From: CAYPPG01 sp964412555 | Lineage (GTDB): Bacteria > Hinthialibacterota > Hinthialibacteria > Hinthialibacterales > Hinthialibacteraceae | Assembly (NCBI GenBank): GCA_964412555.1 | Contig: CAYPPG010000001.1 | Coordinates: 124,001 to 188,000 of the forward strand | DNA: 64,000 bases | Direction of reading: 5' to 3' | In this document: piece by piece, positions 26,286 to 35,930 of the stretch | Position numbering within the stretch: the stretch's first letter is position 1 | Layout of the letters: each line of letters starts with the position of its first letter | The notes under the pieces: generated by a model | What the model saw: the letters and a program-made list of their open reading frames with translations, nothing else | Databases searched by the model: none | What the model was told of the DNA's origin: nothing | Position numbers and translations under genes: made by a program

Positions 26286-26502
26286 TTCAGGATGTCCTTT
26301 CACGCGCGTGTTCATTTGTCAAAACAAAGTCATTCAATTGAAAAATGAGGATGAAAAGAATATTCTATTCCTTCCAATACCTTATTCTTGGTGAGAGACT
26401 ATAGGAAAGTCAAGGATCAGTGCAGGTTTAAGACTTTGAAAATCTTTACTCTTTCTATTTCTCCTCCTAAAAACTTGTTTGATAAAGAAAAAGGAGAGTG
26501 AC

Positions 26503-27837
26503 ATGAATACCCATTGGACGCGAAGAAATTTTATAAAAACAGGAATCGCAACGGGACTCGGCAGCATTGCAATTCAAGGACAGGCAAATGAGAGAGGGGA
26601 ATATCCTCTGCACTTTGCCGCACCTCCCCTCGAAGTCGTCCGCATTGGTTTTGTCGGCGTCGGCGGGCGAGGCTGGAACCATATCAATAATTTGCTGAAA
26701 ATCGATGGACTTGAAATCCGCGCGGTTTGCGATGTTCGTCCGGAGAGGGTTGAACTGATTCAGAATATGGTCGTAAAAGCCGGACAGCCGAAACCGGATG
26801 GCTATTCCCGCGGGAAAACCGATTTCTTACGGCTTTGTGACCGCGGCGACATCGATCTGGTCTATACCGCAACGCCATGGGATTGGCACGTTCCCGTCTG
26901 CGTCGCCGCAATGGAACGCGGGAAACATGCCGCGACTGAAGTACCGGCCGCTGTGACTCTCGACGAATGCTGGCAACTCGTCGAGATGGCGGAAAAGACA
27001 AAGCGGCATTGTGTCATGGTGGAAAACTGCTGTTACGGCCGGCCGGAACTGATGATTTTGAACATGGTTCGCAAAGGCGTTCTCGGTGAATTGCTGCATG
27101 GAGAAGCGGGATATATGCATGACGTCCGCCGCATGAAAGTCACCGCCAAAGGAGTGGATTTTTGGCGCACGAAACATTCCATCGAGCGCAACGGGAACCT
27201 CTACCCCACCCACGGATTAGGGCCGATTGCGCAATGCATGAATATCAATCGCGGCGACCGCTTCGACTACCTTGTTTCTATGAGCACAAAAACAAGAGGC
27301 GTTCCATTACTGGCAAAAGAAATGCTGGGACCGGACCATCTCTTAGTAACAGGAGATTACGCTCTCGGCGATGTCAATTCGAGCATGATTCGAACCGTAA
27401 ACGGTCTGACGATCATCGTGCAGCATGACTGTGACACACCACGTCCTTACAGCCGCATCAATATCGTCCAAGGCACCAAAGGAATTGTTCGCAGTTATCC
27501 CGAAGAAAAGATTTACCTCGACCATCGCAGCCCATCCCATCAATGGGAGCCACTCGAAAAATACTACGAAGAATACGACCATCCATTATGGAAAGCCTTG
27601 CAGAAACAAGCGAAAGGCTCCGGACACGGAGGCATGGATTTTATCACGAATTACCGCCTCATCGAGGCGCTGCGCAACGGAACCCCGACCGATCAAGATG
27701 TGTATGACGCCGCCGATTGGAGCGTGGTCTCCGCCTTGAGCGAAGAATCCGTCGCCAACCGCAGCCGCCCGGTGGATTTCCCCGATTTCACCCGAGGCGC
27801 CTGGAAGAAACGGCATCCGATTGGGATTGTTACATAA
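26503..27837 (+). CDS. Tat-exported Gfo/Idh/MocA-type protein, GH109-like
   Basis: 444 residues, ATG behind AAAGGAGAG. The N-terminus carries a twin-arginine signal (WTRRNFIKTG). The Rossmann nucleotide motif is IGFVGVGGRGWNHI near residue 48. The usual E-K-P motif of sugar dehydrogenases is replaced by TEVPAA, and the following blocks CVMVENCCYGRPELMILNMV, RTKHSIERNGNLYPTHGLGP and MNINRGDRFDYLVSMS match GH109. That family uses bound NAD+ in an oxidation-elimination mechanism to hydrolyse alpha-N-acetylgalactosaminides. Substrate specificity is inferred from family only. It is divergent from the DUF5107-TPR gene, consistent with a shared glycan-related locus. Confidence 0.88.
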   Translation: MNTHWTRRNFIKTGIATGLGSIAIQGQANERGEYPLHFAAPPLEVVRIGFVGVGGRGWNHINNLLKIDGLEIRAVCDVRPERVELIQNMVVKAGQPKPDGYSRGKTDFLRLCDRGDIDLVYTATPWDWHVPVCVAAMERGKHAATEVPAAVTLDECWQLVEMAEKTKRHCVMVENCCYGRPELMILNMVRKGVLGELLHGEAGYMHDVRRMKVTAKGVDFWRTKHSIERNGNLYPTHGLGPIAQCMNINRGDRFDYLVSMSTKTRGVPLLAKEMLGPDHLLVTGDYALGDVNSSMIRTVNGLTIIVQHDCDTPRPYSRINIVQGTKGIVRSYPEEKIYLDHRSPSHQWEPLEKYYEEYDHPLWKALQKQAKGSGHGGMDFITNYRLIEALRNGTPTDQDVYDAADWSVVSALSEESVANRSRPVDFPDFTRGAWKKRHPIGIVT

Positions 27838-27896
27838 AGTAGATCCTAGCTCACCTTACGCACTACTTTAAAAAAACAGATTCAGCGCAGCACAAC

Positions 27897-27980
27897 GGGT
27901 AGCAAGGGTAAGCGAAGTCTCCCCTTGCCGAATAGCGCATTCACCGTCAGGGCAAACCTGATGCCTTGACCTGGCTACCC
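27897..27980. repeat. Dispersed 85-base two-hairpin repeat, copy a
   Basis: Starts GGGTAGCAAGGGTAAGCGAA and ends CTTGACCTGGCTACCC. The first half folds as CAAGGG-loop-CCCTTG, the second half as CAGGGCA-loop-TTGACCTG, and the outer ends GGGTAGC/GGCTACCC pair. Related copies are at about 55128, 61172 and 61483; a half copy lies within the repeats flanking higBA. Confidence 0.8.
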
Positions 27981-28120
27981 TCTTTCATTTTTCACGTTCG
28001 TGCGTTAGGTGAGATCCCAAGTGGATGAATAAATTGGATTGCAAGAATACTTGAAACGGCTAATCTATCCAAATAGAGTGAAATGAGTATCATTGCTTAA
28101 CGATTAAAGGATGATCTATC

Positions 28121-28429
28121 ATGGTCAACATCCAACTACAAGTAAAACCACAAACGGAAGAACGTTTGCGAAAAATTCTGGACCAGTGTCAAAATCAAGA
28201 AGCATTTGCCCAGAACATAATCGCCTATCAAATTTCTGAATTGGAACGAGCGATTCTCAATATACGGCTGGATTTAAACCAATTTGAACAACAATACCAT
28301 TTAAAAACGGAAGAATTCTATCAACAATTCCAAGAAGGTTCTCTTGACGATTGTGAAGACTTCATCCAATGGGCAGGGATTTTTGAAATGTTTCAAGAGA
28401 ATAAGCAAAAACTTGAGGAATTGCAATGA
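28121..28429 (+). CDS. Antitoxin-like small protein (partner of TumE/DUF6516-type toxin)
   Basis: 102 residues, largely helical, N-terminus MVNIQLQVKPQTEERLRKIL followed by a ribbon-helix-like segment and an acidic coiled C-terminus. Its stop overlaps the start of the next gene (ATGA), the usual arrangement of an antitoxin-toxin pair. The downstream gene is a collapsed DUF6516/TumE-type toxin, which supports the antitoxin call. With the toxin deleted, the antitoxin may be a relic or may neutralise toxins in trans. Weak ribosome binding site (AAAGGATG region). Confidence 0.65.
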   Translation: MVNIQLQVKPQTEERLRKILDQCQNQEAFAQNIIAYQISELERAILNIRLDLNQFEQQYHLKTEEFYQQFQEGSLDDCEDFIQWAGIFEMFQENKQKLEELQ

Positions 28430-28619
28430 TTGAAGAATATTTTCAATCTGTCGAAAAGACAATTCTTTGATTTTTCGATATGATAACGCCCTTCACCACC
28501 CACACATCTCTACCTTTCCCCAACATAAACATCTTGAAGATGAAAATGTAATAGAAAGTCATGAACCTTTATTGGATGATGTACTAATGGAAATCGCCCA
28601 AAGAAGGCAAAAACGATAA
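28426..28619 (+). pseudogene. DUF6516/TumE-type toxin, internally deleted
   Basis: The start at 28426 overlaps the antitoxin stop and gives MIEEYFQSVEKTIL, then TGA. Immediately after, another frame encodes FRYDNALHHPHISTFPQHKH and continues LEDENVIESHEPLLDDVLME to TAA at 28617-28619. These are the conserved first and last parts of the toxin family. The middle half, of roughly 60 residues, is missing. This is a clean deletion inside a toxin gene with the antitoxin left intact. Confidence 0.75.
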
Positions 28620-28821
28620 ATCTACCAATTGTCAATTTACTAGATAAAAAAAGGGTAACTGACAATCCCCCAATGAATAGGCGCAAAGATGAATAGAAAA
28701 AATCCTTTTTATCATGTTTTCTTTATTGAGTATGATTACTCCCACTCTTGCGTATAGAATTCACAAGGTAAAATTCTCTTGGTTTGGAATAAACCTTTTT
28801 ATACAATTTGACAATAAAATT

Positions 28822-28850
28822 GGTGGGTTGCGCTTCAACCCATCCTACGG
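28822..28850. repeat. Short intergenic hairpin
   Basis: GGGTTG-cgctt-CAACCC within GGTGGGTTGCGCTTCAACCC. Sequences of this type occur as dispersed intergenic palindromes in many bacteria. Lies 60 bases upstream of the first GTPase gene. The rest of 28620-28910 holds nothing I recognise. Confidence 0.5.
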
Positions 28851-28910
28851 ATTTATTCGGGAAATAAAACTCGAAGTGGAGCGTATAGTTAAAAGAAAGG
28901 ACATAAACGA

Positions 28911-30572
28911 ATGATGGCATCAAGCACGCGAATCCTCGATGCGGCACAAGTACTGGTTGCTTCGGCCGAACGGCTTCGCGGCTTTTTATTTTCTAGCGAT
29001 CATGTGGATTCTCTCTTGAATTATTCTTCCATCGCCACGTTTCGAAATCAACTCGGCCCCAACCGTCCGGTTCTCGTTGGATTTATCGGTTGCACCGGCA
29101 CGGGGAAATCGACGGTTTTCAACAGTCTGGCCGGAAAAGAGGTCAGCCTGACCGGCTGGCGCGCTCACAATACCAGCGGCCCCGTCGTCCTGGCGCATGA
29201 TTCGTTCTTTCAAGCGCTCGATATCATCGAAAAACGCTTCGGCTCCTTGATGTTTTCAAACCGGAAAAGAGAGACAAATTCCACCCAAGCCACAAAAGGG
29301 AATCCAAACAGGGTGATCTTTATTTCAACAAATGACAGCGTGTTTTATTCCCTGGCCTTGATCGACTTACCGGATATCAACACGACCATTTCCCGCGACG
29401 AAAGTATGGTCGCTCTTCAATTGCTACCTTGGCTGGATGTGGTTATTTTTCTGGTGGATGATGAAACAATTTATCACCGCGATTACGATCCCCCCTCGCA
29501 ACTTACAAAACAATTACAACAAAAACGTATGTGTATCTTGAATCATCGCGGACGAGACCGTTTCGACCTCAATCACCCCGATATCCAAAACACAAAACAA
29601 TTTTTCGGCGTAGATTCCATTCATGTATTTCCTCTCTTAACCGATAAATCAAACTTTGAGCATGAACTCTCTTTTGTTCAATTCAAGAATTCCCTGCTGA
29701 ACAATCTGCAACCGGCACCGCTTGCACCTCTTTTCCTACAAACCAAAAACCACTCCACAGTTTTGGTAAACGAAAACGAAAAACGGAAACGCCTTTTTGA
29801 CGAGGTCCGGAAAGAAGTAAACCAACAAATCGATGAATTTCTCACCAATGAACCGCCGATTTCATTGGACAAAGTGCTGCAAGATGAAGTGATCCAAGTC
29901 CTGAACCATTTGGGATTGAAACGGTTTGCCCTGAGTAATATTTATAATTTCATCAAAAAGGTAATGACCACCGGAACGATCAAACGGAGTTTTCAAGTGT
30001 CCTTCGGTGACAGCCGGGACCGCTTTCTCGATCAAGTATTTCGCCCCGATGTCAACAAACTGAGTTTTGAAATACGTGAACGGCTTTCCAAATGCATGGA
30101 AACCATTGGCACTACCGTTCGGCGAAAACAAGGAATCCGGGAGATGTTTGACATTGCACCGGAACTGAGACATTATCCAAAAAATCATTCGGAGAATCAA
30201 TTGGATGAAGATCTCCGCGAGATCGTCAAAGAATTCGAATCCAATTGCCGTTCACTATTATCCTCCGATAAATTGGCTGGCTCGATCAAGAACGATCCCT
30301 TGGTGACTCTCTTTTTAGCGGTCGCATTGATCGCGGATACTTTCACAGTACCCGGTTTCGGTAGTTGGCTTCTCGTTCCCAGCGCTTTCAAGTATGTTCC
30401 ACTCGGGAAATTCGAGAGCGTCAAACGAAAATTTCAACGCCAAACGCAGGATTTGATTCGAAAGCAAATGAGCGAAATGAGTTTACAATTAAATGGCATT
30501 CGCGCCCGTTACGTTTTGGACGAATCCGATCCGCTTCTGAAAGCGTTACACACTTGTGCAGAGTATAAATAA
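28911..30572 (+). CDS. Membrane-associated dynamin-like GTPase, first of pair
   Basis: 553 residues, ATG 10 bases after AAAGGA. The G domain has G1 GCTGTGKST (60-68), G3 DLPD (152-155) and, at the G4 position, NHRGRDR instead of N-K-x-D, so base recognition may differ from classical GTPases. A hydrophobic segment near 465-495 (LFLAVALIADTFTVPGFGSW) probably inserts in or touches the membrane. Helical regions before and after it resemble the stalk of bacterial dynamin-like proteins. The next gene, 1 base downstream, is a second GTPase with its own membrane segments. Two-gene dynamin-like pairs are known to form hetero-oligomers in membrane remodelling; that role here is inference. Confidence 0.8.
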   Translation: MMASSTRILDAAQVLVASAERLRGFLFSSDHVDSLLNYSSIATFRNQLGPNRPVLVGFIGCTGTGKSTVFNSLAGKEVSLTGWRAHNTSGPVVLAHDSFFQALDIIEKRFGSLMFSNRKRETNSTQATKGNPNRVIFISTNDSVFYSLALIDLPDINTTISRDESMVALQLLPWLDVVIFLVDDETIYHRDYDPPSQLTKQLQQKRMCILNHRGRDRFDLNHPDIQNTKQFFGVDSIHVFPLLTDKSNFEHELSFVQFKNSLLNNLQPAPLAPLFLQTKNHSTVLVNENEKRKRLFDEVRKEVNQQIDEFLTNEPPISLDKVLQDEVIQVLNHLGLKRFALSNIYNFIKKVMTTGTIKRSFQVSFGDSRDRFLDQVFRPDVNKLSFEIRERLSKCMETIGTTVRRKQGIREMFDIAPELRHYPKNHSENQLDEDLREIVKEFESNCRSLLSSDKLAGSIKNDPLVTLFLAVALIADTFTVPGFGSWLLVPSAFKYVPLGKFESVKRKFQRQTQDLIRKQMSEMSLQLNGIRARYVLDESDPLLKALHTCAEYK

Positions 30573-30573
30573 A

Positions 30574-32289
30574 ATGGATATCAACACACTCCGTTCCCAA
30601 CTAAACCAACTGAATCAGGAACTATCCCGCCTGACCGGCATCGATGCAACGGCACTCTCCTTTCAAGCCGGCACCTCGGAACAGGATTCTCTCTTTCTAT
30701 ACGGCATCGTCGGCGGGAAAGATGTAGGAAAAACGTCGCTGATCAATCAACTGGCCGGCGCGAGAATCTCCATCGACACGGATGTCCTTGACGAAGGGAC
30801 AAAAATCGCCGTCGCCTACTGCCACCGGGACGATCTCCCGATGCTTCAGCAGCGCCTGGCAGAAGAGACGGGCCGCCGGCTCACTTATATCCCGCATGAA
30901 CGGCGTGAATTGAAAAATGTCGTCTTGATCGATTTCCCCGATTTCGACAGCCGTTTTGTCACTCACCGCGACGATGTCCAACGTCTCAGCAAATATCTTC
31001 AATCCATCGTATGGGTTGTATCACCTCGCAAATACGGTGACCATGAATTCATGGAACAATTGGTCGCGGTTGCGCAGAGCAACGATAATTATTATGTCGT
31101 TTTAAACAAATTCGATCAGTTGGAACAAAAAGCCGAACGGGAAACCGTCCGGCAAGAGATCCTCACTTCGTTAACCCGAGAATGTGAAAAACGCAAAGTC
31201 CCTTCACCGAAATCCGATCGCTTATTTCTTCTCTCCGCCCTCTATCCGGAGCGATACGAGTATTCCAAACTCCATGACCGCATGATCCGCATCCATTCAC
31301 CGGAAGAGATCGCCAAAGCCAAGATCAAGAATCTCACCGCCGAATTCGAAAAAAACCTGGCAAAACTCGATGATCATTATTCCCTGGTTTTAAAAATCGA
31401 CCTGTTGGAAAAAGCGTTGGATTTTATTCAAACCCGCGTTCACGAAGAATTTTCAGATGATTACATGGTAACAGTATCACAGCGAGTTCATTCGCAGGAG
31501 CAACGAAGAAGGCGAATCAGCGGAGAATTGTTCTCCCGGCGTGTGGAAGGATGGCCGATTCTGCGCAGCCTCTTTTATCCCCTCGCCGGTATTGTTTCGG
31601 CATTCGGAGGCCGCTTCGCATTCGCCCGGCAACAAGGGGAGCGGTATGATTCCACTCAGGAGTTATTCCGATATAAAAACCGCTCCGCATCCGCCCGAAT
31701 CCAGGAAATCAGGGATCAAATCGAAGCGCAATTTCCTTTAAGTTTGTCGGATTGGGAAGAAACAACAAATTATTCCGAAATGGTGGAACAAGCCTGTTCG
31801 GAATTCCTTCAAGATCATGAAGACCGCGTCACAGAACGGCTGGCTGTGAGTTTTCGCCCGCCGGGTGCGTTCCGAAAATCGCTGGTCTACTTGCCTCTCA
31901 TTTGGTTCCCGTTTCTTCAACCGCTGCTGTACCAATTAATTCAACGCGAAGAAAATATCGTTTCTGTTTCCGGACTGTTCGAAATGCTGGGGATACTCAT
32001 TTCATTGATCGGAGCCACTTCCCTGCTCATCAATCTCTGTTTTCTCTTGATCTTTTATATGCTATGGCTGATCTTCTTCTATTCCAAATGCGCAAGACTG
32101 GCGATTCAAGGAGGAGAAGAAGAATTTCAGAACACCTGGTATGAACAATTCATCCCCTGGGTGACGGACGTTCTATCACATCCCCTCCAAGAAGTTCGCA
32201 CCAAGTTACTCGAAAAATCGGAACAATTGGAATTAATCAACCAAAAAATCAAATCCGAGCTTCAGCAGGTTAATGAGTCAAAATTGTAA
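30574..32289 (+). CDS. Membrane GTPase, second of pair
   Basis: 571 residues from ATG 30574, one base after the stop of the first GTPase gene and with no strong ribosome binding site, so translation is coupled. G1 is GGKDVGKTS (47-55), G3 DFPD near 120, and a full G4 NKFD near 170. The C-terminal half has basic helices (RVHSQEQRRRRISGELFSRR), then two or three membrane segments (LPLIWFPFLQPLLYQLI; LISLIGATSLLINLCFLLIFY with the adjacent MLWLIFFYSK) and a coiled tail. The complete G motifs contrast with the partner's altered G4, suggesting a catalytic/regulatory split between the two subunits. Confidence 0.82.
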   Translation: MDINTLRSQLNQLNQELSRLTGIDATALSFQAGTSEQDSLFLYGIVGGKDVGKTSLINQLAGARISIDTDVLDEGTKIAVAYCHRDDLPMLQQRLAEETGRRLTYIPHERRELKNVVLIDFPDFDSRFVTHRDDVQRLSKYLQSIVWVVSPRKYGDHEFMEQLVAVAQSNDNYYVVLNKFDQLEQKAERETVRQEILTSLTRECEKRKVPSPKSDRLFLLSALYPERYEYSKLHDRMIRIHSPEEIAKAKIKNLTAEFEKNLAKLDDHYSLVLKIDLLEKALDFIQTRVHEEFSDDYMVTVSQRVHSQEQRRRRISGELFSRRVEGWPILRSLFYPLAGIVSAFGGRFAFARQQGERYDSTQELFRYKNRSASARIQEIRDQIEAQFPLSLSDWEETTNYSEMVEQACSEFLQDHEDRVTERLAVSFRPPGAFRKSLVYLPLIWFPFLQPLLYQLIQREENIVSVSGLFEMLGILISLIGATSLLINLCFLLIFYMLWLIFFYSKCARLAIQGGEEEFQNTWYEQFIPWVTDVLSHPLQEVRTKLLEKSEQLELINQKIKSELQQVNESKL

Positions 32290-32303
32290 CAACTCCCTGT
32301 AGA

Positions 32304-32329
32304 GTGGGATGAGCCAAGGCGAATCCCAC
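32304..32329. repeat. Short intergenic hairpin
   Basis: GTGGGAT and ATCCCAC pair around gagccaaggcga. Lies between the convergent GTPase and YbaK-like genes and may act as a bidirectional 3' structure. No T-run on either side. Confidence 0.55.
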
Positions 32330-32344
32330 CACACCTGCGCCTTC

Positions 32345-32806
32345 TCAATGAATCGAAAATTTGACAACCACCGGCTGCACCAACCGTTCCAAATCTTGAT
32401 ACGCCAGCTTAACCAATTCAAAATGTGTTCCTGCATTGAAGGCAATTTCTTCATCGTCAGTTAGGCTTTGAGCCACAATGACATCCATCCCGAATAGATT
32501 CCCAAAGGGTGGCATAGCCCCAAGTTCACAATTCGGGAACAGGTTCTGAAACTCCTGCTCAGAAGCCAATTCAACCGTTTCGGCGTTCACAGCATTCTTT
32601 AATTGCTCGAAATTTACTTGAAAGGAAGCGGGCAGTACTGCCATCGTCATTTTCCCATCGACTTTCACCATGACCGTCTTGGCCAGCTCTTTCCCGGGAA
32701 TATGCGCCGACTCGGCTACTTCCTGTGCCGTATAAGCCGTCGAATGGCTGATCACGACATATTTGATTTCGTTTTGATCCAAATATTCCATCAGTTTCTT
32801 CAGCAT
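32345..32806 (-). CDS. YbaK/EbsC-family aminoacyl-tRNA deacylase
   Basis: 153 residues, ATG behind GGGAGG. Family signatures: YTAQEVAESAHIPGKELAKT with the conserved lysine, and GAMPPFGNLFGMDVIV. These trans-editing enzymes hydrolyse mischarged tRNA (Cys-, Ala- or Ser-tRNA types) or act as ProX-like proteins; the exact specificity is not readable. Cytoplasmic and single-domain. It is convergent with the GTPase pair and appears unrelated to neighbours. Confidence 0.9.
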   Translation of the reverse strand: MLKKLMEYLDQNEIKYVVISHSTAYTAQEVAESAHIPGKELAKTVMVKVDGKMTMAVLPASFQVNFEQLKNAVNAETVELASEQEFQNLFPNCELGAMPPFGNLFGMDVIVAQSLTDDEEIAFNAGTHFELVKLAYQDLERLVQPVVVKFSIH

Positions 32807-33050
32807 GATAACCTCCCTATCTACAATGTCCTTCTATTCAGCACCATCACGCGTTCCTCCCCTACATTTTGAATCGCTCCTTGCATTATGAATAGGGGAG
32901 ATTTCCGGCAAATTTGTACACAATCGAGTTTTTTAATTTCCATCAACCTTGTTGACATACCCCTCATTTCTATTATAGAATCGATTTCACAATAGATCGT
33001 TTTCGTAATGAAGCGATCATAATCATCAATATACTTGGGAGGTATATGAT

Positions 33051-35687
33051 ATGGTGAAAAGAAAGTATTGTATGGCACTACTGGCAGTGGGACTCTGTCT
33101 CATTGCCAGCCCTTCGTTCGCCCAACTCGGTATTTTCGACCAAACGGCCGATTGGAGTGGGCGTGGTAGTAGTAAGGTAGAAGGAAGAGTAGAAGTGACC
33201 GGCTCAGGAGCGAGTGCCGAATATCGTATGTTCGGAAACGGCGACGATATCTGGGAGGCACAAGATGAAGGTTTCTTTGTCTACACTGAGAAATCTGGGA
33301 GTTGGAGCCTGCAAGGCAAAGTGCAGTGGTGGGATCAAGGCGGTGGAAACGATTGGTGTAAAATCGGTGTCATGATCCGCGAGGAAGGAGATGCTGTCGA
33401 TTCGCGTCATTATTGGATCGAATTACGAGGCGCTCAATTCGGTGACCGAACTGATGCACAATGGCGAACTGCAAAAGGTGGAAGCTCCGGCAATGTAGAG
33501 ATTCAAACCCCTGATGGTCAATCCGTTGCCGATCCGGGGGCCGGACTCTATCTACGTGTAACTCGCTTCGCCGATGCAGACCTGGTCCTCTCCGAATATT
33601 CTTTCGATGGCGAAGAATGGGAATTTGGCCATATGCAATCGATGGCATTCCCCGATACTGTTTCCTATGGTTTGGCGATCACAAATCACCTTGATAATGA
33701 TCTCCTCGCTGAAGCAGTAGTGACAGACGTTGTCCTCAAAGAAGCACCACCTCTCCCCATCGTGACACGCTCTATCGACGCTTTCGGATTTAAAGGCGGC
33801 GAAACCATCGATGTCAGCCTGGAGATCGTCAATCCTGGTGATTCAGCAATGCCTGTAAACATTACCGACACGATTCCGGAAGGCTTCACAGCAAGTGATC
33901 CTAGCGATGGCGGGACCGTAGACGGTACAAATGTTTCCTGGGATATATCGGTGGAGCCAGGTTCCACAATAGTTACCTACAAAGTCGAAGCGCCAACTGA
34001 TTTTGAGGGTTATACGGCAAGTTGGTCCGGAAATGTCGCAGGTATACCGATTCAAGGAATCGGAGCATTGGGAAAAATCGGTGATGGTTATGGTATTTTT
34101 GAAGGAAGCGCAGAACTGGTTCCTTATCAACACGCCACACGCGGAACCACACATGCCGAAGGCTGGGCTGCATTTGATGATTCAACGGGTGAATATGAAG
34201 TAGGCGGCAATGGCTGGGATTTGCAAGAAACCGAGGATGAAGGCTTCTTCCTCTTTAGCCCCATTAGCGGAAGTTTCCGAGTCGAAGCGACTGTCGATTA
34301 CGGTGCACCAAATCCACATGACTGGACCAAAATCGGTTTGATGGTTCGCGAATCCTTAGATCCGGGTTCGCCTGACATTCACTTTGTCTATCGAGGCTTG
34401 ATGGATTTAGTAGAAGCCGGTGAACGCCTTTCCCAAAACGGCGGATTCTCATACGGAACACAGAATCTTCCCGCAGACCAGCAACAATTACCTGTTCGCT
34501 TGGCTTTGTCACGATTTGCCCAAACGAATACATTCGTCATGGAGCGTTTGGATTCAGAGACAAATGAATGGGTAACCGTACGCACCGTAACGAACGAAAT
34601 GCCTTCCCAAATATTATGGGGATTGGCCGCTTCCTCTCACGTCGATGATGAAGCTTCATGGGGCGTCGGCTTGTTTACCGATGTCGTCGTGGAAACAGTT
34701 CCATTCGGTGCCGCTCGAACCTTGTCTTCCGGTTCTGTCGCACCAGGTGGCTCTCTTACGGTAACAGTTGAAGTCAATGTGGAAGAAGGGGTAACCTCGG
34801 ATATTGTCGTGGAAGAACATTACCCCGCTTCTGCGGGTTCCGTTTCCAGCGTGCAAGCCAGCATCGGCACAGCAACGGATGACGGGAATGGAACAATTAC
34901 CTGGAACGCCTCCGGCGCTACCGGAACTCAGACACTGACCTATACGTTCAACGCGAACGCAGATGCTCAAGGAGAAGCGACCTTCCTTGCCGGAACAGCC
35001 GGAAATGGAGCGGATTACAGCACCTCTCTTGCTGAAGCAAGCGTCCTCTTGATGGACTTCGAGAATCCCGATCTCGGTATCTTCAACGGCCATATGGATA
35101 TCGGCGGCGATAACGGCGGTGACGTCGGACGTGCCGGTGACGAATGGGCTGTTGTCGGACTTGGCGCGGATATTTGGGGAACAGCAGATCAGTTCCACTA
35201 TCTGTACAAGCAAGTTGAAGGTAACTTCACCATGCGAATCGAAGACGTTTCCGTTGGACCGACAGGATCCAACCCCAGCGGTAACGATTGGCAAAAAATG
35301 GGAATCATGGCGCGTGAAAGCCTTGATGCCAATGCCGCTTATGCTTACGCTATGCTGCGTTTTTCCGATCAAGCCTATAGTTTACAATGGCGTGACTCCA
35401 CAGAGGCAGGCGCAGCATGGGATGGTGATGCAAGTCAAACACCGTTAGATGAGCATGAAGGAAGAGCCATCATTCTCGAACGTGACGGACCTCTCTTTGT
35501 CGCTTCCTATGTCGATGCTTCCGGAAATGTCGTGGAAAACAATATGCACGAAGTTCCCATGGAAGATCCGATTTATGTCGGTATCGCTGTTACTTCTCAC
35601 CAAGCAGGCGCCACATCGGCCGGCTTCTTCTCGAATGTACAATTCGAGGGTACCGCCGTACCGGTTCGTAAGTGGTACTTGTATTAA
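33051..35687 (+). CDS. Exported protein with three LamG-like modules, C-terminal VRKWYLY tag
   Basis: 878 residues, ATG behind TTGGGAGGT. Signal peptide MVKRKYCMALLAVGLCLIAS to SFAQ. Three concanavalin-like modules each carry G-x-G-x-D-[IL] with a WE/WG/QE step, then a Y/F strand and a W-x-K-[IM]-G-[ILV]-M-x-R-E block: around residues 62-110, 385-430 and 703-760. Between them are two DUF11-like spacer domains (VNITDTIPEGFTASD near 265; VVEEHYPASAGSVSS near 590). Such R-E-x-L-D/W-x-K-[MI]-G modules occur in extracellular proteins that bind glycans or surfaces. The last residues VPVRKWYLY match the C-terminal signature of neighbouring exported proteins. Monocistronic with its own terminator. 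Confidence 0.87.
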   Translation: MVKRKYCMALLAVGLCLIASPSFAQLGIFDQTADWSGRGSSKVEGRVEVTGSGASAEYRMFGNGDDIWEAQDEGFFVYTEKSGSWSLQGKVQWWDQGGGNDWCKIGVMIREEGDAVDSRHYWIELRGAQFGDRTDAQWRTAKGGSSGNVEIQTPDGQSVADPGAGLYLRVTRFADADLVLSEYSFDGEEWEFGHMQSMAFPDTVSYGLAITNHLDNDLLAEAVVTDVVLKEAPPLPIVTRSIDAFGFKGGETIDVSLEIVNPGDSAMPVNITDTIPEGFTASDPSDGGTVDGTNVSWDISVEPGSTIVTYKVEAPTDFEGYTASWSGNVAGIPIQGIGALGKIGDGYGIFEGSAELVPYQHATRGTTHAEGWAAFDDSTGEYEVGGNGWDLQETEDEGFFLFSPISGSFRVEATVDYGAPNPHDWTKIGLMVRESLDPGSPDIHFVYRGLMDLVEAGERLSQNGGFSYGTQNLPADQQQLPVRLALSRFAQTNTFVMERLDSETNEWVTVRTVTNEMPSQILWGLAASSHVDDEASWGVGLFTDVVVETVPFGAARTLSSGSVAPGGSLTVTVEVNVEEGVTSDIVVEEHYPASAGSVSSVQASIGTATDDGNGTITWNASGATGTQTLTYTFNANADAQGEATFLAGTAGNGADYSTSLAEASVLLMDFENPDLGIFNGHMDIGGDNGGDVGRAGDEWAVVGLGADIWGTADQFHYLYKQVEGNFTMRIEDVSVGPTGSNPSGNDWQKMGIMARESLDANAAYAYAMLRFSDQAYSLQWRDSTEAGAAWDGDASQTPLDEHEGRAIILERDGPLFVASYVDASGNVVENNMHEVPMEDPIYVGIAVTSHQAGATSAGFFSNVQFEGTAVPVRKWYLY

Positions 35688-35714
35688 TATCCTTAACTTG
35701 ACGAGTAAAAAATC

Positions 35715-35741
35715 AGCCCAGCGAGTTCGTTGGGCTTTTTT
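35715..35741 (+). terminator. Rho-independent terminator
   Basis: AGCCCA/TGGGCT stem, extended by partial GCGA/TCGT pairing, followed by TTTTT, 27 bases after the three-module protein's stop. Confidence 0.85.
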
Positions 35742-35930
35742 CTTTTTACAAACAAATAATGGGTATACATCCTACCCTAAGGATAGAATCATTCTTGCGA
35801 TATTACGCTATATATGTAAAAATTTTATGCATTGGTACTTTAGGGGATACTTGAAACAAATGAATCTTTTTGCTACCTTCGAGGTGGAGTTCTTGTGAAT
35901 TCCATACAAATTTTTTTTTGGGAGGTTCAT

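Noticed and set aside
28822..28850. Hairpin upstream of the GTPase operon as a riboswitch
   Set aside because: It is too short and matches a generic intergenic palindrome type seen in many bacteria.
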